Assembly (NCBI RefSeq): GCF_003696315.1
Contig: NZ_RFFN01000005.1
Location: 124,001-188,000, forward strand
DNA length: 64,000 nucleotides
Direction of reading: 5' to 3'
From: Pseudomonas songnenensis
GTDB lineage: Bacteria > Pseudomonadota > Gammaproteobacteria > Pseudomonadales > Pseudomonadaceae
Under the pieces are notes generated by a model. It made no database searches. It saw only the letters and a list, made by a program, of their open reading frames with translations, and was not told the DNA's origin. The position numbers and the translations under genes are program-made. Positions 18,158-30,345 of the stretch are shown here, piece after piece (the first letter of the stretch is position 1; every line of letters starts with the position of its first letter).

Positions 18158-19959
18158 TACTGCGCATCTTCCAGGCGCTCGACCGCGCCATCACGAAACT
18201 GCGCCCAGGGAAGCTGGCGTTCGATGCGCTGCTGGGGATTCAGGCTAAGGGTCCCGGATAGTCCGTTCAGCTGGGTATCGGGAAGTGCCAGCAGTTGATT
18301 CAGGCGTGGGGCCAGAAGGTAGGCGTCAGCGCCCATCGCATACAGGCGTCCAAGGCTCCCGCCCGCCTGCGGCCATTTCTGTTCGACTTCCTGGCGCAGC
18401 GGTAGTCTGTCGTCCAGCAACCAGGGTGTCTCTGCGAAGCGTATGCCTTCGAGGTCCAGATACTGGGTGCGGTCGTGGCTGGCCGAGTGCAGGTGTGAGG
18501 TGCCGTACACCGGAAGATCGCCCGCATATTGGAAGATCAGGGTGGGTCTGACCTGCTGGGCCTGCTGCGGCGTGGCGGCAAGAAAGATGAAATCGACGTC
18601 CTGGCGGCGTGTCGGTTGGCTGGCGGTTGAGGCGTCGGTAATGCTGCTGACTCGACCGGCACGATTCTCACTATTGCGAAGTTGCAGCAGGTCGGCGATC
18701 TGATTGGCAAGCTGCACGGGTTCGGCCAACGGCTCGGCTGCTACCAGGGTTCCGCCGGCCTCCTGCCAGCTCTGGCGGAACGCATCGAGAATGCGGCCAC
18801 CCCAGTCGCCCCGGGGCGCCAGCGCGATCGCGCGGCGATGGCCGTCCGCCCAGGCGCGGCGGGCGACCTCGCGGGCTTCGTCTTCGGCGGCGAGCCCGAA
18901 CTGGAAGAGCTGCGGTGGCGTGTGCTGCCCGGCGTCGCTGTAGTTCAGTGCCAATGTGGTGATAGGTAGCTGATCTCGCTCGGCGAGCTGACGAACCAGA
19001 TCCTTCTCCAGGGGGCCTACCACTAATTGCACGCCAGCGGCCTGCGCCTTGCGATAGAAGTCATCGATGGAGGTCATGCGACTGCTGTCGTAAAGCTCGA
19101 TATTCAGTGCCTGCCCAGCTTGTTGTGCGTGCAGATGGGCCGCCAGAAACCCGTCGCGCAATGCGCGGGCTACGCTCGCCAGCTGACCCTCCATGGGTAG
19201 CAGAAGGGCGACGTGATTCAAGGGCTGGTCGGCCAGCTCTCGTAGCTTCTGCAGGGGCTCTGGCAGCTGCTGTGCCGCAGGATGCTGCGGATGCTGTGCT
19301 ATCCAGTCGTCCATTGCTCGTTGCTGCTGAGCGACCGTGCCTGCTCGCTTCAGTGAAAGCGCAAGCGCTTGCCACCCGGCGAGGTCTGCCTCCGCTGCGC
19401 TCTGCAACTGTTTTTCAGGTAGAGCGGAAATGAGTTTCCAGATGCTTTCGTGGTTCGCTCGGGCTTGCTCGCCGCTCAGCAAGGGGGCCGTGAAAACTCG
19501 TTCGCGTGCAGCCGCTAGGGGCTTGTTGGTTGCCTCCAGTGCTTCGGCGCGCACCAGTTGACTGCGAATCTGCTGCTCCACGGGTAGTTCGCCCAGGCGC
19601 TCGAACGATGGGTGTCGGAGTGCCTGCACGGCTCGCTCGGCTTCACCATCGGCAAGTGCAATCTCGGCCTGTAAGGTCAGTGCAAAAATCTGCTGCGCTG
19701 GCTTCAGCGCTTCCACTTGCACCTGTTCAAGAATGCTGCGGGCCTGAGCGTGATTGCCCTGTTGGACACTCTGGTCTGCCGCGGCCAGGCGCAGTTGAGC
19801 GGCTTGTTCGGGGTCGCTCTGGTCGGCCTTCTGCAGCAATTGCTGAGTCGAGGCCTGCGGAGTGCGGGGCAGTTCGCCAAGTGACGACGAGGGCGAGCTG
19901 GCGCAGGCCGCCAGCATGGCGGCGAGGCAGAGAAGGAGGAGTGGGCGTAAGCAGGCCAT
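18157..19959 (-). CDS. lpoA: Penicillin-binding protein activator LpoA
   Basis: 600 residues. The lipobox LAAC has Cys19, so it is an outer-membrane lipoprotein. A tetratricopeptide-like N-terminal half (about 30-260) precedes a periplasmic-binding-protein-like C-terminal half (from about 262, NHVALLLPMEGQLASVARAL), as in LpoA/YraM. LpoA reaches through the periplasm to activate PBP1a. It is divergent from rsmI across 117 bases and heads lpoA-yraN-diaA-dolP. Confidence 0.93.
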   Translation of the reverse strand: MACLRPLLLLCLAAMLAACASSPSSSLGELPRTPQASTQQLLQKADQSDPEQAAQLRLAAADQSVQQGNHAQARSILEQVQVEALKPAQQIFALTLQAEIALADGEAERAVQALRHPSFERLGELPVEQQIRSQLVRAEALEATNKPLAAARERVFTAPLLSGEQARANHESIWKLISALPEKQLQSAAEADLAGWQALALSLKRAGTVAQQQRAMDDWIAQHPQHPAAQQLPEPLQKLRELADQPLNHVALLLPMEGQLASVARALRDGFLAAHLHAQQAGQALNIELYDSSRMTSIDDFYRKAQAAGVQLVVGPLEKDLVRQLAERDQLPITTLALNYSDAGQHTPPQLFQFGLAAEDEAREVARRAWADGHRRAIALAPRGDWGGRILDAFRQSWQEAGGTLVAAEPLAEPVQLANQIADLLQLRNSENRAGRVSSITDASTASQPTRRQDVDFIFLAATPQQAQQVRPTLIFQYAGDLPVYGTSHLHSASHDRTQYLDLEGIRFAETPWLLDDRLPLRQEVEQKWPQAGGSLGRLYAMGADAYLLAPRLNQLLALPDTQLNGLSGTLSLNPQQRIERQLPWAQFRDGAVERLEDAQ

Positions 19960-20076
19960 TGGTTGTTCGTTCCTGAAAGCACTGGCGGTGGATTGTACCC
20001 AAGCACTGGAGTGGCCGCGATGCTGCGGCGGTGAATCGGGCTACAATGCGCATTTCCGTGACGGAGGTAAGCCCTT

Positions 20077-20940
20077 GTGACTGCCAGCAATGGTGCGAAT
20101 TCCGGGGTAGGTACGCTTTATGTCGTCGCTACGCCAATTGGCAATCTTGAGGACATCAGCGCCCGGGCGCTGCGCGTACTGAAAGAGGTGTCATTGATTG
20201 CTGCGGAAGACACCCGGCACTCGTCCCGTCTGCTTGCGCATTTTGGCATTCAGACGCCTCTGGCGGCCTGTCACGAGCACAACGAGCGTGAAGAGGGCGG
20301 GCGATTCCTCGGTCGGCTACAGGCCGGGGAGAACATTGCGCTGATTTCCGATGCGGGTACGCCTTTGATCTCTGATCCGGGCTATCACCTTGTGCGTCAG
20401 GCACGTGCTGCGGGTGTTGCCGTTGTTCCGGTGCCGGGCGCTTGCGCGCTGATCGCTGCGTTATCGGCGGCTGGCTTGCCATCGGATCGGTTCATTTTCG
20501 AAGGCTTCCTGCCTGCCAAGGCCGCCGCTCGCCGCGCCCGTCTGGAGACGCTGAAGGAAGAACCGCGCACGCTCATTTTCTATGAGGCGCCGCACCGGAT
20601 ACTCGAATCGCTCCGCGATTTCGAGGATGTATTCGGCGGAGGTCGAATCGCTGTGCTCGGGCGTGAGCTGACCAAAACGTTCGAAACGCTTAAGGGTCTG
20701 CCGCTGGGTCAACTGCGTGCCTGGGTCGAGGCTGACAGCAACCAGCAGCGTGGCGAATGCGTCGTCCTCGTTGAGGGTTGGCATGCGCCGCAGGATGAAA
20801 GTGCGGTGAGCGCAGAGTCACTTCGGGTGCTTGATCTGCTCCTGGCTGAAATGCCGCTCAAGCGGGCGGCAGCCATAGCGGCGGAGATCACCGGTGTGCG
20901 CAAGAACCTGCTCTACCAGGCGGCGCTGGAGCGGAAATAG
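20077..20940 (+). CDS. rsmI: 16S rRNA 2'-O-ribose C1402 methyltransferase RsmI
   Basis: 287 residues, tetrapyrrole-methylase fold. The SAM and dimer motifs include [27 protein letters not shown] and [14 protein letters not shown]. The start is GTG with ACGGAGG upstream. RsmI and RsmH modify the same nucleotide (C1402) of the ribosomal P site; rsmH lies 1.2 kb downstream in this window. The opposite gene is lpoA, as in E. coli. Confidence 0.96.
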   Translation: MTASNGANSGVGTLYVVATPIGNLEDISARALRVLKEVSLIAAEDTRHSSRLLAHFGIQTPLAACHEHNEREEGGRFLGRLQAGENIALISDAGTPLISDPGYHLVRQARAAGVAVVPVPGACALIAALSAAGLPSDRFIFEGFLPAKAAARRARLETLKEEPRTLIFYEAPHRILESLRDFEDVFGGGRIAVLGRELTKTFETLKGLPLGQLRAWVEADSNQQRGECVVLVEGWHAPQDESAVSAESLRVLDLLLAEMPLKRAAAIAAEITGVRKNLLYQAALERK

Positions 20941-20974
20941 ATCGCGATTGGACTTGTGCTTGCGGGCAGCGTGC

Positions 20975-21003
20975 TTGCAGGTAGCGGCTCGCGACGATAC
21001 TCT
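20975..21003 (+). promoter_or_regulatory. Promoter of rnpB
   Basis: TTGCAG and TACTCT with a 17-base spacer. The predicted start point is 7-8 bases later, at about 21011, exactly where the RNase P RNA begins by its terminal pairing. Confidence 0.65.
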
Positions 21004-21010
21004 GACGCCT

Positions 21011-21370
21011 GGAGAGTCGATCGGACAGTCGCTGTCTCTTTTTGTTCCGGCAAGAAGGGAGGGAGGAAAGTCCGGGCTCCATAGGGCGAAGTGCCAGGTA
21101 ACGCCTGGGAGGCGTGAGCCTACGGAAAGTGCCACAGAAAATAACCGCCTAAGCGCTTCGGCGCCGGTAAGGGTGAAAAGGTGCGGTAAGAGCGCACCGC
21201 ACGGCTGGCAACAGTCCGTGGCTAGGTAAACCCCACTTGGAGCAAGACCAAATAGGGATCCATTGGCGTGGCCCGCGCTGGATCCGGGTAGGTTGCTAGA
21301 GGCAGTCAGTGATGGCTGTCGTAGAGGAATGGCTGTCCTCGACAGAACCCGGCTTACAGATCGACTCTCC
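21011..21370 (+). ncRNA. rnpB: RNase P RNA (M1 RNA)
   Basis: About 360 bases. The bacterial type A landmarks are in order: GATCGGACAGTCGC at the 5' end, GAGGAAAGTCCGGGCTCC near 21064, ACAGAAAATAACCGCC near 21134, GGTAAGGGTGAAAAGGTG near 21165, and GACAGAACCCGGCTTACAGA near 21341. The ends AGAGTCGATC and GATCGACTCT pair to form P1, which fixes both termini. It is the catalytic RNA that matures tRNA 5' ends. It lies between rsmI and mraZ, as in other pseudomonads. Confidence 0.97.
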
Positions 21371-21424
21371 TTCTTTACTTCCTTCCGTAAGACCCGTTTT
21401 TAATTCCGAAAGATTCTTGCTCTT

Positions 21425-21446
21425 AACAAAGTACTTTAACTTTGTT
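21425..21446 (+). terminator. AT-rich hairpin downstream of rnpB
   Basis: Perfect 8-bp stem AACAAAGT/ACTTTGTT with a 6-base loop, about 55 bases after the RNase P RNA. It is low in GC and has only a short T-run, so termination is uncertain. The rest of the rnpB-mraZ gap (21371-21667) shows no gene; the mraZ promoter and operator occupy its end. Confidence 0.35.
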
Positions 21447-21563
21447 TCGTAAGTCCCTGCGCATCATGCCGGGCAACTTTCTGAGTTCCCCTCGATCTGT
21501 CCTTATCGCTCATTAGCGTCGCTAAATTGCCGCTCCGTAAGGCTTTTTCCCTTCCAGCTCGCC

Positions 21564-21593
21564 TTGACGGTGGGGCGGCTGCGTTTCTATAGT
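21564..21593 (+). promoter_or_regulatory. Sigma-70 promoter of the division/cell-wall cluster (Pmra)
   Basis: TTGACG and TATAGT are separated by 18 bases, close to consensus. The start point falls near 21600, directly in front of the MraZ boxes. This is the likely main promoter for the cluster from mraZ downward. Confidence 0.75.
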
Positions 21594-21601
21594 GCGCACA
21601 A

Positions 21602-21636
21602 GTGGTAGGAAGTGGCACAAAGTGGGTAAATATGGG
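21602..21636 (+). promoter_or_regulatory. MraZ operator: four TGG boxes at 10-bp period
   Basis: GTGGT (21602), GTGGC (21612), GTGGG (21622) and ATGGG (21632) repeat every 10 bases. MraZ rings bind direct repeats of TGGGN-type boxes with 5-base spacers upstream of mraZ in E. coli and mycoplasmas. Here the boxes begin about two bases after the predicted start point, so MraZ bound there should block its own operon. Assignment as operator rests on this match. Confidence 0.75.
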
Positions 21637-21667
21637 CATGGATAGCTAATTCAGGGGAAGCGCAGCC

Positions 21668-22123
21668 GTGTTTCGCGGAGCTAACGCCATCAGTCTCGAC
21701 GCCAAAGGCCGGCTAGCCATGCCCAGCCGGTATCGCGACGAGCTGAATTCCCGTGGCGATGGCCAGCTGATCATCACGATCGATGCCGTAGACCGCTGCC
21801 TTTGTATCTATCCCTTGCCCGAATGGGAGCTGATCGAAGCGAAACTTCGCGAGTTGCCCTCTCTTCGTGAGGAGGCACGCCGCCTGCAGCGGCTGCTGAT
21901 AGGCAACGCGGTCGATCTCGAGATGGACGGCAGCGGTCGTGTGGTGGTGCCGCCACGTCTTCGCGAATACGCCCGGCTGGACAAGCGCGCGATGCTCGTC
22001 GGGCAACTGAACAAGTTTCAACTGTGGAACGAGGACGACTGGAACGCGATTTCTGACGCGGACCTGGCGGCCATCAAGCAACCCGGCGGTCTGCCGGAAG
22101 AACTACGTGACCTTATCCTGTGA
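21668..22123 (+). CDS. mraZ: Transcriptional regulator MraZ
   Basis: 151 residues with two AbrB-type half domains, each with a DxxGR core: [15 protein letters not shown] near residue 8 and [16 protein letters not shown] near residue 80. The start is GTG. It binds repeats in its own promoter as a ring-shaped oligomer and represses the cluster. RsmH, the next gene, overlaps by 4 bases and is known to counterbalance MraZ toxicity in E. coli. Confidence 0.97.
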   Translation: MFRGANAISLDAKGRLAMPSRYRDELNSRGDGQLIITIDAVDRCLCIYPLPEWELIEAKLRELPSLREEARRLQRLLIGNAVDLEMDGSGRVVVPPRLREYARLDKRAMLVGQLNKFQLWNEDDWNAISDADLAAIKQPGGLPEELRDLIL

Positions 22124-23063
22124 GCCAGATCAGCAGCCTGCGACATATCACCGTGTTGCTCGACGAAGCCGTCGCGGCGCTGGGCGTACGTCCGGATGGG
22201 CGCTATCTGGATGGAACATTCGGTCGCGGCGGCCACAGCCGCTTGCTACTGCAGCAGCTCGGTCCTGATGGCCAATTGCTGGGTTTCGACAAGGACCCGT
22301 TAGCCATCGCTACGGGGCAAGCACTGGCGGCCGAGGACGGCCGCTTTGTCGTTGTACAGAGAAGTTTTGCCGAGCTGGGTGAAGAAGTCGCTCAACGCGG
22401 CTGGGCCGGGACTGTCAGTGGTGTTTTGCTGGATCTTGGTGTCTCGTCGCCTCAGCTGGATGATGCCGAGCGAGGGTTCAGTTTCCTCAATGATGGTCCG
22501 CTGGACATGCGTATGGACCCCAGTCGTGGTCTCAGCGCTGCGGAATGGATCGCCCAGGCCGACGAAGAAGAAATTGCCCGGGTATTCAAGGAGTACGGCG
22601 AAGAGCGTTTTGCCAAACGCATGGCGCGTGCCGTGGTGCAGCGCCGTGCGGAAGCACCGTTTGAGCGTACGGCTGATCTTGCCAAGGTGCTGACCGAGGC
22701 CAATCCCGCCTGGGAGAAGGGCAAGAATCCGGCAACGCGCGCCTTTCAAGGGTTGCGTATCTACATCAACAACGAGCTGGGCGATCTGGAGCGCGGCCTC
22801 GATGCTGCGTTGGAAGCGCTGGAGGTTGGCGGTCGGCTGGTCGTCATCAGCTTCCATTCGCTGGAGGATCGTATCGTCAAGCAGTTCATGCGCCGGCATG
22901 CCAAAGGGGAAGCGGACAAGTTGCCGCGCGATCTGCCAATCATCCCGAAAGCGTTCGAGCCTCGGCTGAAACTGCTCGGCAAGCCCCAGTACGCTTCGGA
23001 CGCCGAGGTCAAGGCCAATCCGCGTTCTCGCAGCGCCGTGATGCGCGTGGCGGAGAAGCTACG

Positions 23064-23067
<4 letters not shown>
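22120..23067 (+). CDS. rsmH: 16S rRNA (cytosine-1402-N4)-methyltransferase RsmH (MraW)
   Basis: 315 residues. The start is GTG within the mraZ stop. SAM motif [14 protein letters not shown] lies near residue 29; [17 protein letters not shown] and [15 protein letters not shown] are family signatures. It adds the N4-methyl group to C1402, the partner of RsmI in forming m4Cm. It overlaps ftsL by 4 bases. Confidence 0.97.
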
Positions 23068-25080
<2,013 letters not shown>

Positions 25081-25081
<1 letters not shown>

Positions 25082-26544
25082 TGCCGATGTCACTGAATCA
25101 CCTGCTGCCTCAGGCTGGCAGCGATGTGCTGATCCGCGAGCTCACGCTCGACAGTCGCAAGGTCCGTGGCGGCGATCTGTTCCTGGCGGTGCCAGGCTTG
25201 CAGTTCGATGGTCGGGATCACGCGCAGGATGCCATTGCTCGCGGTGCTGCCGCGGTTGCATATGAGGCGGAAGGGCTCGCTCAGCCGCTGGTCGGCGACG
25301 CTGTGATGGTGCCAGTGCAGCATCTGGCAAGCCAGCTGTCTGCAATTGCCGGACGCTTCTACGGCGAGCCGAGCCGCAATTTGCGCCTGGTCGGTGTCAC
25401 CGGGACTAACGGCAAGACCAGTGTCAGCCAGCTGATCGCCCAGGCGCTCGACCGTCTCGGTGAGCCCTGCGGCATCATCGGCACGCTCGGCACCGGCTTC
25501 CATGGCCAGCTGGAGTTGGGACGGCATACCACGCCGGACGCGATCGGTGTGCAGGCGACATTGGCCAACCTGAAGCAGGAAGGCGCGCGTGCGGTGGCGA
25601 TGGAAGTGTCTTCCCACGGGCTGGATCAGGGCCGCGTCGCTGCACTGGATTTCGATGTCGCCGTGTTCACCAACCTGTCGCGTGATCACCTCGATTATCA
25701 CGGCACCATGGAGGCCTACGGGGCCGCCAAGGCGCGCCTGTTCAACGTGCCCGGGCTGCGCTGCCGGGTCGTGAATCTCGACGATGGCTTCGGTCGTGCG
25801 CTGGCCGGCGAGGACCGCGAGTCGCGGCTGATCACCTACAGCCTGGAGGACCCCTCGGCGTACCTCTACTGCCCCGAGGCCCGGCTCGATGATGACGGCA
25901 TCCATGCGCGTCTGATCACCCCGCAGGGCGAGCGCTCCATGCGCAGCGCCCTGCTGGGGCGCTTCAATGTGAGCAACGTGCTGGCTGCCGTTGGCGCCCT
26001 GCTCGGGATGGACTATGCGCTGGATGAAATCCTCGCAGTGCTGCCAGAGCTGGAAGGCCCTGCTGGCCGCATGCAGCGCCTCGGCGGCGGTGATCATCCG
26101 CTTATCGTCGTCGACTATGCGCATACGCCCGATGCCCTGGAAAAAGTTCTGACTGCGCTGCGTCCCCATGCGCGTGGCCGGCTGCTCTGCCTGTTCGGTT
26201 GCGGCGGCGATCGTGATACCGGCAAGCGGTCGCTGATGGCCGAGGTGGCCGAGCGCCTGGCCGATGGCGTCGTGGTTACCGATGACAATCCGCGCAACGA
26301 GGCGCCGGAACGCATTGTCGAGGATATCCGGTCAGGTTTCGTCAATCCTGCGGCGGTGACGTTCGCTCATGGCCGTGCTCAGGCGATTGCCGACCTGATA
26401 GCGACAGCCCGCGCCGAGGATGTCGTGGTTCTCGCTGGCAAAGGCCATGAGGATTATCAGGAGATCCGCGGCGAGCGCCTGCCGTTCTCCGACATAGAAG
26501 AAGCCTGTAGGGCACTTTCCATCTGGGAGAAACCCAATGCTTGA
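25081..26544 (+). CDS. murE: UDP-MurNAc-tripeptide synthetase MurE
   Basis: 487 residues, three Mur-ligase domains. ATP motif GVTGTNGKTS lies near residues 105-114, the central MEVSSHGLDQGR segment follows, and DDNPR lies near 401-405. DNPR marks addition of meso-diaminopimelate. It acts in the cytosol on UDP-MurNAc-L-Ala-D-Glu. The start could also be the ATG two codons in. It overlaps murF by 8 bases. Confidence 0.98.
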
Positions 26545-27913
26545 AGCGATGCGCCTGAGCGAGCTGCAGCAGCCGTTGTCTGGCCGCCTGGTCGGGGCGG
26601 ATACCCGCTTCGCAGCGGTCAGTACCGATAGCCGGGCGATCGAGCCGGGCCAGCTGTTCATCGCGTTGACCGGGCCACGTTTCGATGGACACGCCTACCT
26701 GGCAGATGTCGCCGCGAAGGGTGCCGTCGCTGCGCTCGTCGAGCGCGAAATCGAGACCTCCGCGCTGCCTCAGTTGGTTGTCGCCGATACCCGCCTGGCG
26801 CTTGGACTGCTGGGGGCCCGCAATCGCAACGCGTTCAGCGGGCCGGTGGCTGCGATCACCGGTTCCAGCGGCAAGACCAGCGTCAAGGAAATGCTCGCCA
26901 GCATTCTGCGTAGCGAGCACGGACAGAATGCCGTGCTGGCGACTCGCGGCAATCTCAATAACGATCTGGGGGCGCCACTGACTCTGCTCGAGCTGAGCGA
27001 AGGGCACCGTGCTGCGGTCATCGAACTCGGCGCGTCGCGGCCTGGAGACATCGCCTACACCGTGAAACTGGTGCGCCCGGATGTCAGCCTGATCACCAAT
27101 GCCGGGACCGCCCATGTTGGCGAGTTCGGCGGCCCGCACAAGATCGTCGAAGCCAAGGGCGAGATTCTCGACGGCTTGAGTGAAAGCGGCATTGCCGTGC
27201 TGAATCGCGATGACAAGGCCTATCCGATCTGGGCTGAGCGTGTCGCCGGCAAGCGAATCGTTTCGTTTGGTCTGGACAACCCGCTTGCCGATTTTTCCGC
27301 TGGTTCGATTGCCTACGACCAGCGAGGCTGTCCGAGCTTCGTGCTGACTGGCCCGCTGGGCAATCTTCGCATACAGCTCAATTTGCTCGGCCGGCACAAC
27401 GTCGCCAATGCCCTGGCGGCAGCCGCGGCGGCTTATGCGCTCGGTGTCGACGCCGACGCCGTGGTTGCCGGGCTACAGCAGCTGCAACCGGTAAAGGGCC
27501 GCGCCGTGGCACAGATGCTGGCCAATGGCGTGCGACTGATCGATGACAGCTACAACGCCAATCCGGCGTCGATCTGCGCCGCGATCGACGTGCTGGCCAG
27601 CTTTGCCGGGCGCACCATCCTGGTACTGGGCGACATGGGTGAGCTGGGCGAGTGGGCTGAACAGGGCCATCGCGAAGTGGGCGCGTACGCGGTAGGCAAG
27701 GTCGACACCCTCTATGCGGTAGGGCCGCTGATGGCTCATGCGGTTCAGGCGTTCGGCCCCGGGGCGCGGCATTTTGCCGACCAGGCCAGCCTCATCGAGA
27801 GCCTGCGCGCCGAACAGGGAAGCGGCACCACCATTCTGATCAAGGGCTCGCGTAGCGCGGCGATGGACAAAGTCGTCGATGCGCTCGCCGGGCCATCCAT
27901 GGAGAAACACTGA
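26537..27913 (+). CDS. murF: UDP-MurNAc-pentapeptide synthetase MurF
   Basis: 458 residues. ATP-binding [13 protein letters not shown] lies near residue 108, then [13 protein letters not shown] and the C-terminal [10 protein letters not shown]. It adds D-Ala-D-Ala, made by the ddl product further down this cluster, to UDP-MurNAc-tripeptide. It overlaps murE and shares one base with the mraY start. Confidence 0.98.
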   Translation: MLEAMRLSELQQPLSGRLVGADTRFAAVSTDSRAIEPGQLFIALTGPRFDGHAYLADVAAKGAVAALVEREIETSALPQLVVADTRLALGLLGARNRNAFSGPVAAITGSSGKTSVKEMLASILRSEHGQNAVLATRGNLNNDLGAPLTLLELSEGHRAAVIELGASRPGDIAYTVKLVRPDVSLITNAGTAHVGEFGGPHKIVEAKGEILDGLSESGIAVLNRDDKAYPIWAERVAGKRIVSFGLDNPLADFSAGSIAYDQRGCPSFVLTGPLGNLRIQLNLLGRHNVANALAAAAAAYALGVDADAVVAGLQQLQPVKGRAVAQMLANGVRLIDDSYNANPASICAAIDVLASFAGRTILVLGDMGELGEWAEQGHREVGAYAVGKVDTLYAVGPLMAHAVQAFGPGARHFADQASLIESLRAEQGSGTTILIKGSRSAAMDKVVDALAGPSMEKH

Positions 27914-28995
27914 TGCTCCTGCTGCTCGCCGAGTATCTGCAACAGTTCCACAAGGGCTTCGCGGTCTTCCAGTACCTGTCGCTGCGTGGAATCCTCGGCG
28001 TACTCACTGCGCTCGTGCTGTCGCTGTGGATGGGGCCTTGGCTGATCCGCACGCTGCAGCTGCGCCAGATCGGGCAGTCGGTACGTACCGATGGTCCGCA
28101 GTCTCACCTGTCGAAATCCGGCACACCAACCATGGGTGGTGCGCTGATCCTCAGCGCCATCGGCATCAGCACGTTGTTATGGGCCGACCTGTCCAACCGC
28201 TACGTGTGGGTCGTGCTGGCGGTGACGCTGCTGTTCGGCGCCATCGGCTGGGTCGATGACTATCGCAAGGTGATCGAGAAGAATTCCCGCGGGCTGCCGA
28301 GCCGCTGGAAGTACTTCTGGCAGTCGGTGTTCGGCCTTGGCGCCGCCGTCTTCCTTTATATGACCGCGCAGACCCCGGTCGAAACCACGCTGATCCTGCC
28401 GCTGCTGAAGAATATCGAGATTCCGCTGGGCATCGGCTTCGTGGTGCTGACCTATTTCGTCATCGTCGGTTCGAGCAATGCGGTCAACCTCACCGACGGA
28501 CTGGATGGTCTGGCGATCATGCCGACGGTGATGGTCGGCGGCGGCCTGGGTATCTTCTGCTATCTGTCCGGCAACGTGAATTTCGCCGAGTACCTGTTGA
28601 TCCCGTATATCCCGGGCGCTGGCGAACTGATCGTGTTCTGCGGCGCGCTGATCGGCGCCGGCCTTGGCTTTCTCTGGTTCAACACCTATCCGGCGCAGGT
28701 TTTCATGGGCGATGTCGGCGCACTTGCGCTGGGCGCCGCGCTGGGCACCATTGCCGTGATCGTTCGCCAGGAAGTGGTGCTGTTCATCATGGGCGGCGTG
28801 TTCGTGATGGAAACCCTGTCGGTGATGATCCAGGTCGCCAGCTTCAAGCTGACCGGCAAGCGCGTGTTCCGCATGGCGCCGATCCATCACCATTTCGAAC
28901 TCAAAGGCTGGCCCGAACCTCGGGTAATCGTGCGCTTCTGGATCATTACCGTGATCCTGGTGCTCGTTGGCCTTGCCACCCTGAAGTTGAGGTAA
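27913..28995 (+). CDS. mraY: Phospho-MurNAc-pentapeptide transferase MraY
   Basis: 360 residues, ten predicted membrane helices. Family signatures are [10 protein letters not shown] near residue 74, the aspartate cluster GWVDDYRK near 113 and [13 protein letters not shown] near 192, and a HHHFE histidine motif near 324. It transfers phospho-MurNAc-pentapeptide to undecaprenyl phosphate, making lipid I at the inner membrane. Confidence 0.98.
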   Translation: MLLLLAEYLQQFHKGFAVFQYLSLRGILGVLTALVLSLWMGPWLIRTLQLRQIGQSVRTDGPQSHLSKSGTPTMGGALILSAIGISTLLWADLSNRYVWVVLAVTLLFGAIGWVDDYRKVIEKNSRGLPSRWKYFWQSVFGLGAAVFLYMTAQTPVETTLILPLLKNIEIPLGIGFVVLTYFVIVGSSNAVNLTDGLDGLAIMPTVMVGGGLGIFCYLSGNVNFAEYLLIPYIPGAGELIVFCGALIGAGLGFLWFNTYPAQVFMGDVGALALGAALGTIAVIVRQEVVLFIMGGVFVMETLSVMIQVASFKLTGKRVFRMAPIHHHFELKGWPEPRVIVRFWIITVILVLVGLATLKLR

Positions 28996-29001
28996 TCAAG
29001 A

Positions 29002-30345
29002 GTGCTCATCGCTTCCGACCAGTTCCGCATCGTTGTCGGCCTCGGCAAGAGCGGCATGTCCCTGGTACGCCATCTGGCGCGCCGCGGCCTGCCGTTCGCC
29101 GTTGCCGATACTCGTGCGAACCCGCCGGAACTGGCGACGCTCAAGGCCGAGTACCCCGACGTGCAGGTGCGCTGTGGCGAGCTGGATGTTGAGTTCCTCT
29201 GCACCGCCAGCGAGTTGCTGGTGAGCCCGGGGCTCGCGGTCAGCACCCCCGCACTGCAGGAAGCTGCAGCTCGCGGTGTCAAGCTTTCAGGCGATATCGA
29301 ACTGTTCGCCCGGGAAGCCAAGGCCCCGATCGTTGCGATCACTGGCTCCAATGCCAAGAGCACGGTGACTACCCTGGTCGGCGAGATGGCCGCAGCGGCC
29401 GGCCGCAAGGTGGCGGTCGGCGGTAATCTCGGTACGCCGGCGCTCGATCTGCTTGCTGATGATGTCGAACTCTATGTCCTGGAGCTGTCCAGCTTCCAGC
29501 TGGAGACCACCGGGCAACTCAACGCTGAGGTGGCGACCTGCCTGAATATCAGCGAAGACCACATGGACCGCTACAGCGGGCTGCCGGCTTATCACCAGGC
29601 CAAACACCGCATCTTCCGTGGCGCGCGCCAGGTGGTGGTCAGTCGGGATGACCGCCTCAGCCGGCCGCTGGTGGGGGAGGATGTGCCTACTTGGACCTTC
29701 GGTCTCGGCAAGCCGGACTTCAAGGGCTTCGGGCTCTTCGAGGAAAAAGGCGAGAAGTACCTGGCGTTCCAGTTCGAGGCGCTGATGCCGGTGCGCGAAC
29801 TGAAGATGCGCGGTGCGCATAATCAGTCCAATGCCCTGGCTGCGCTGGCGCTCGGCCACGCGGTGGGGCTGCCGTTCGGCCCCATGCTGGAGACGCTGCG
29901 TCGTTTCACTGGTTTGCCGCACCGTTGCCAGTGGGTCGGTGAGCGTGCAGGTGTCAGCTATTACGACGACTCCAAGGCAACCAACGTCGGTGCTGCGCTG
30001 GCCGCGATCGAAGGCCTGGGCGCCGATATCGAAGGCAAGCTGGTGCTGATTGCCGGTGGCGACGGCAAGGGAGCGGACTTCTCAGGATTGCGTGCACCCG
30101 TGGCGCGCTACTGTCGTGCCGTGGTGCTGCTCGGCCGTGATGCGCAGCGTCTGGCTGAAGCGTTGGGCGATGCGACGACGCTGCTGCATGTAGCCAGCCT
30201 GGAAGAAGCGGTGCGGCGTGCCGCCGACTGTGCCGAGGCGGGCGATGCGGTATTGCTCTCGCCGGCTTGTGCCAGCCTGGACATGTTCAAGAATTTCGAA
30301 GAGCGCGGCCGCCTGTTTGCCGCTGCGGTGGAGGCGCTCAGCTGA
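29002..30345 (+). CDS. murD: UDP-MurNAc-L-Ala:D-Glu ligase MurD
   Basis: 447 residues from a GTG start, consistent with Pseudomonas MurD beginning M-(S)-LIASD. N-terminal VVGLGKSGMSL binds the UDP substrate, and IVAITGSNAKSTVTT near residue 110 binds ATP. Adds D-glutamate to UDP-MurNAc-L-Ala in the cytosol. Its TGA shares a base with the ftsW ATG. Confidence 0.97.
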   Translation: MLIASDQFRIVVGLGKSGMSLVRHLARRGLPFAVADTRANPPELATLKAEYPDVQVRCGELDVEFLCTASELLVSPGLAVSTPALQEAAARGVKLSGDIELFAREAKAPIVAITGSNAKSTVTTLVGEMAAAAGRKVAVGGNLGTPALDLLADDVELYVLELSSFQLETTGQLNAEVATCLNISEDHMDRYSGLPAYHQAKHRIFRGARQVVVSRDDRLSRPLVGEDVPTWTFGLGKPDFKGFGLFEEKGEKYLAFQFEALMPVRELKMRGAHNQSNALAALALGHAVGLPFGPMLETLRRFTGLPHRCQWVGERAGVSYYDDSKATNVGAALAAIEGLGADIEGKLVLIAGGDGKGADFSGLRAPVARYCRAVVLLGRDAQRLAEALGDATTLLHVASLEEAVRRAADCAEAGDAVLLSPACASLDMFKNFEERGRLFAAAVEALS

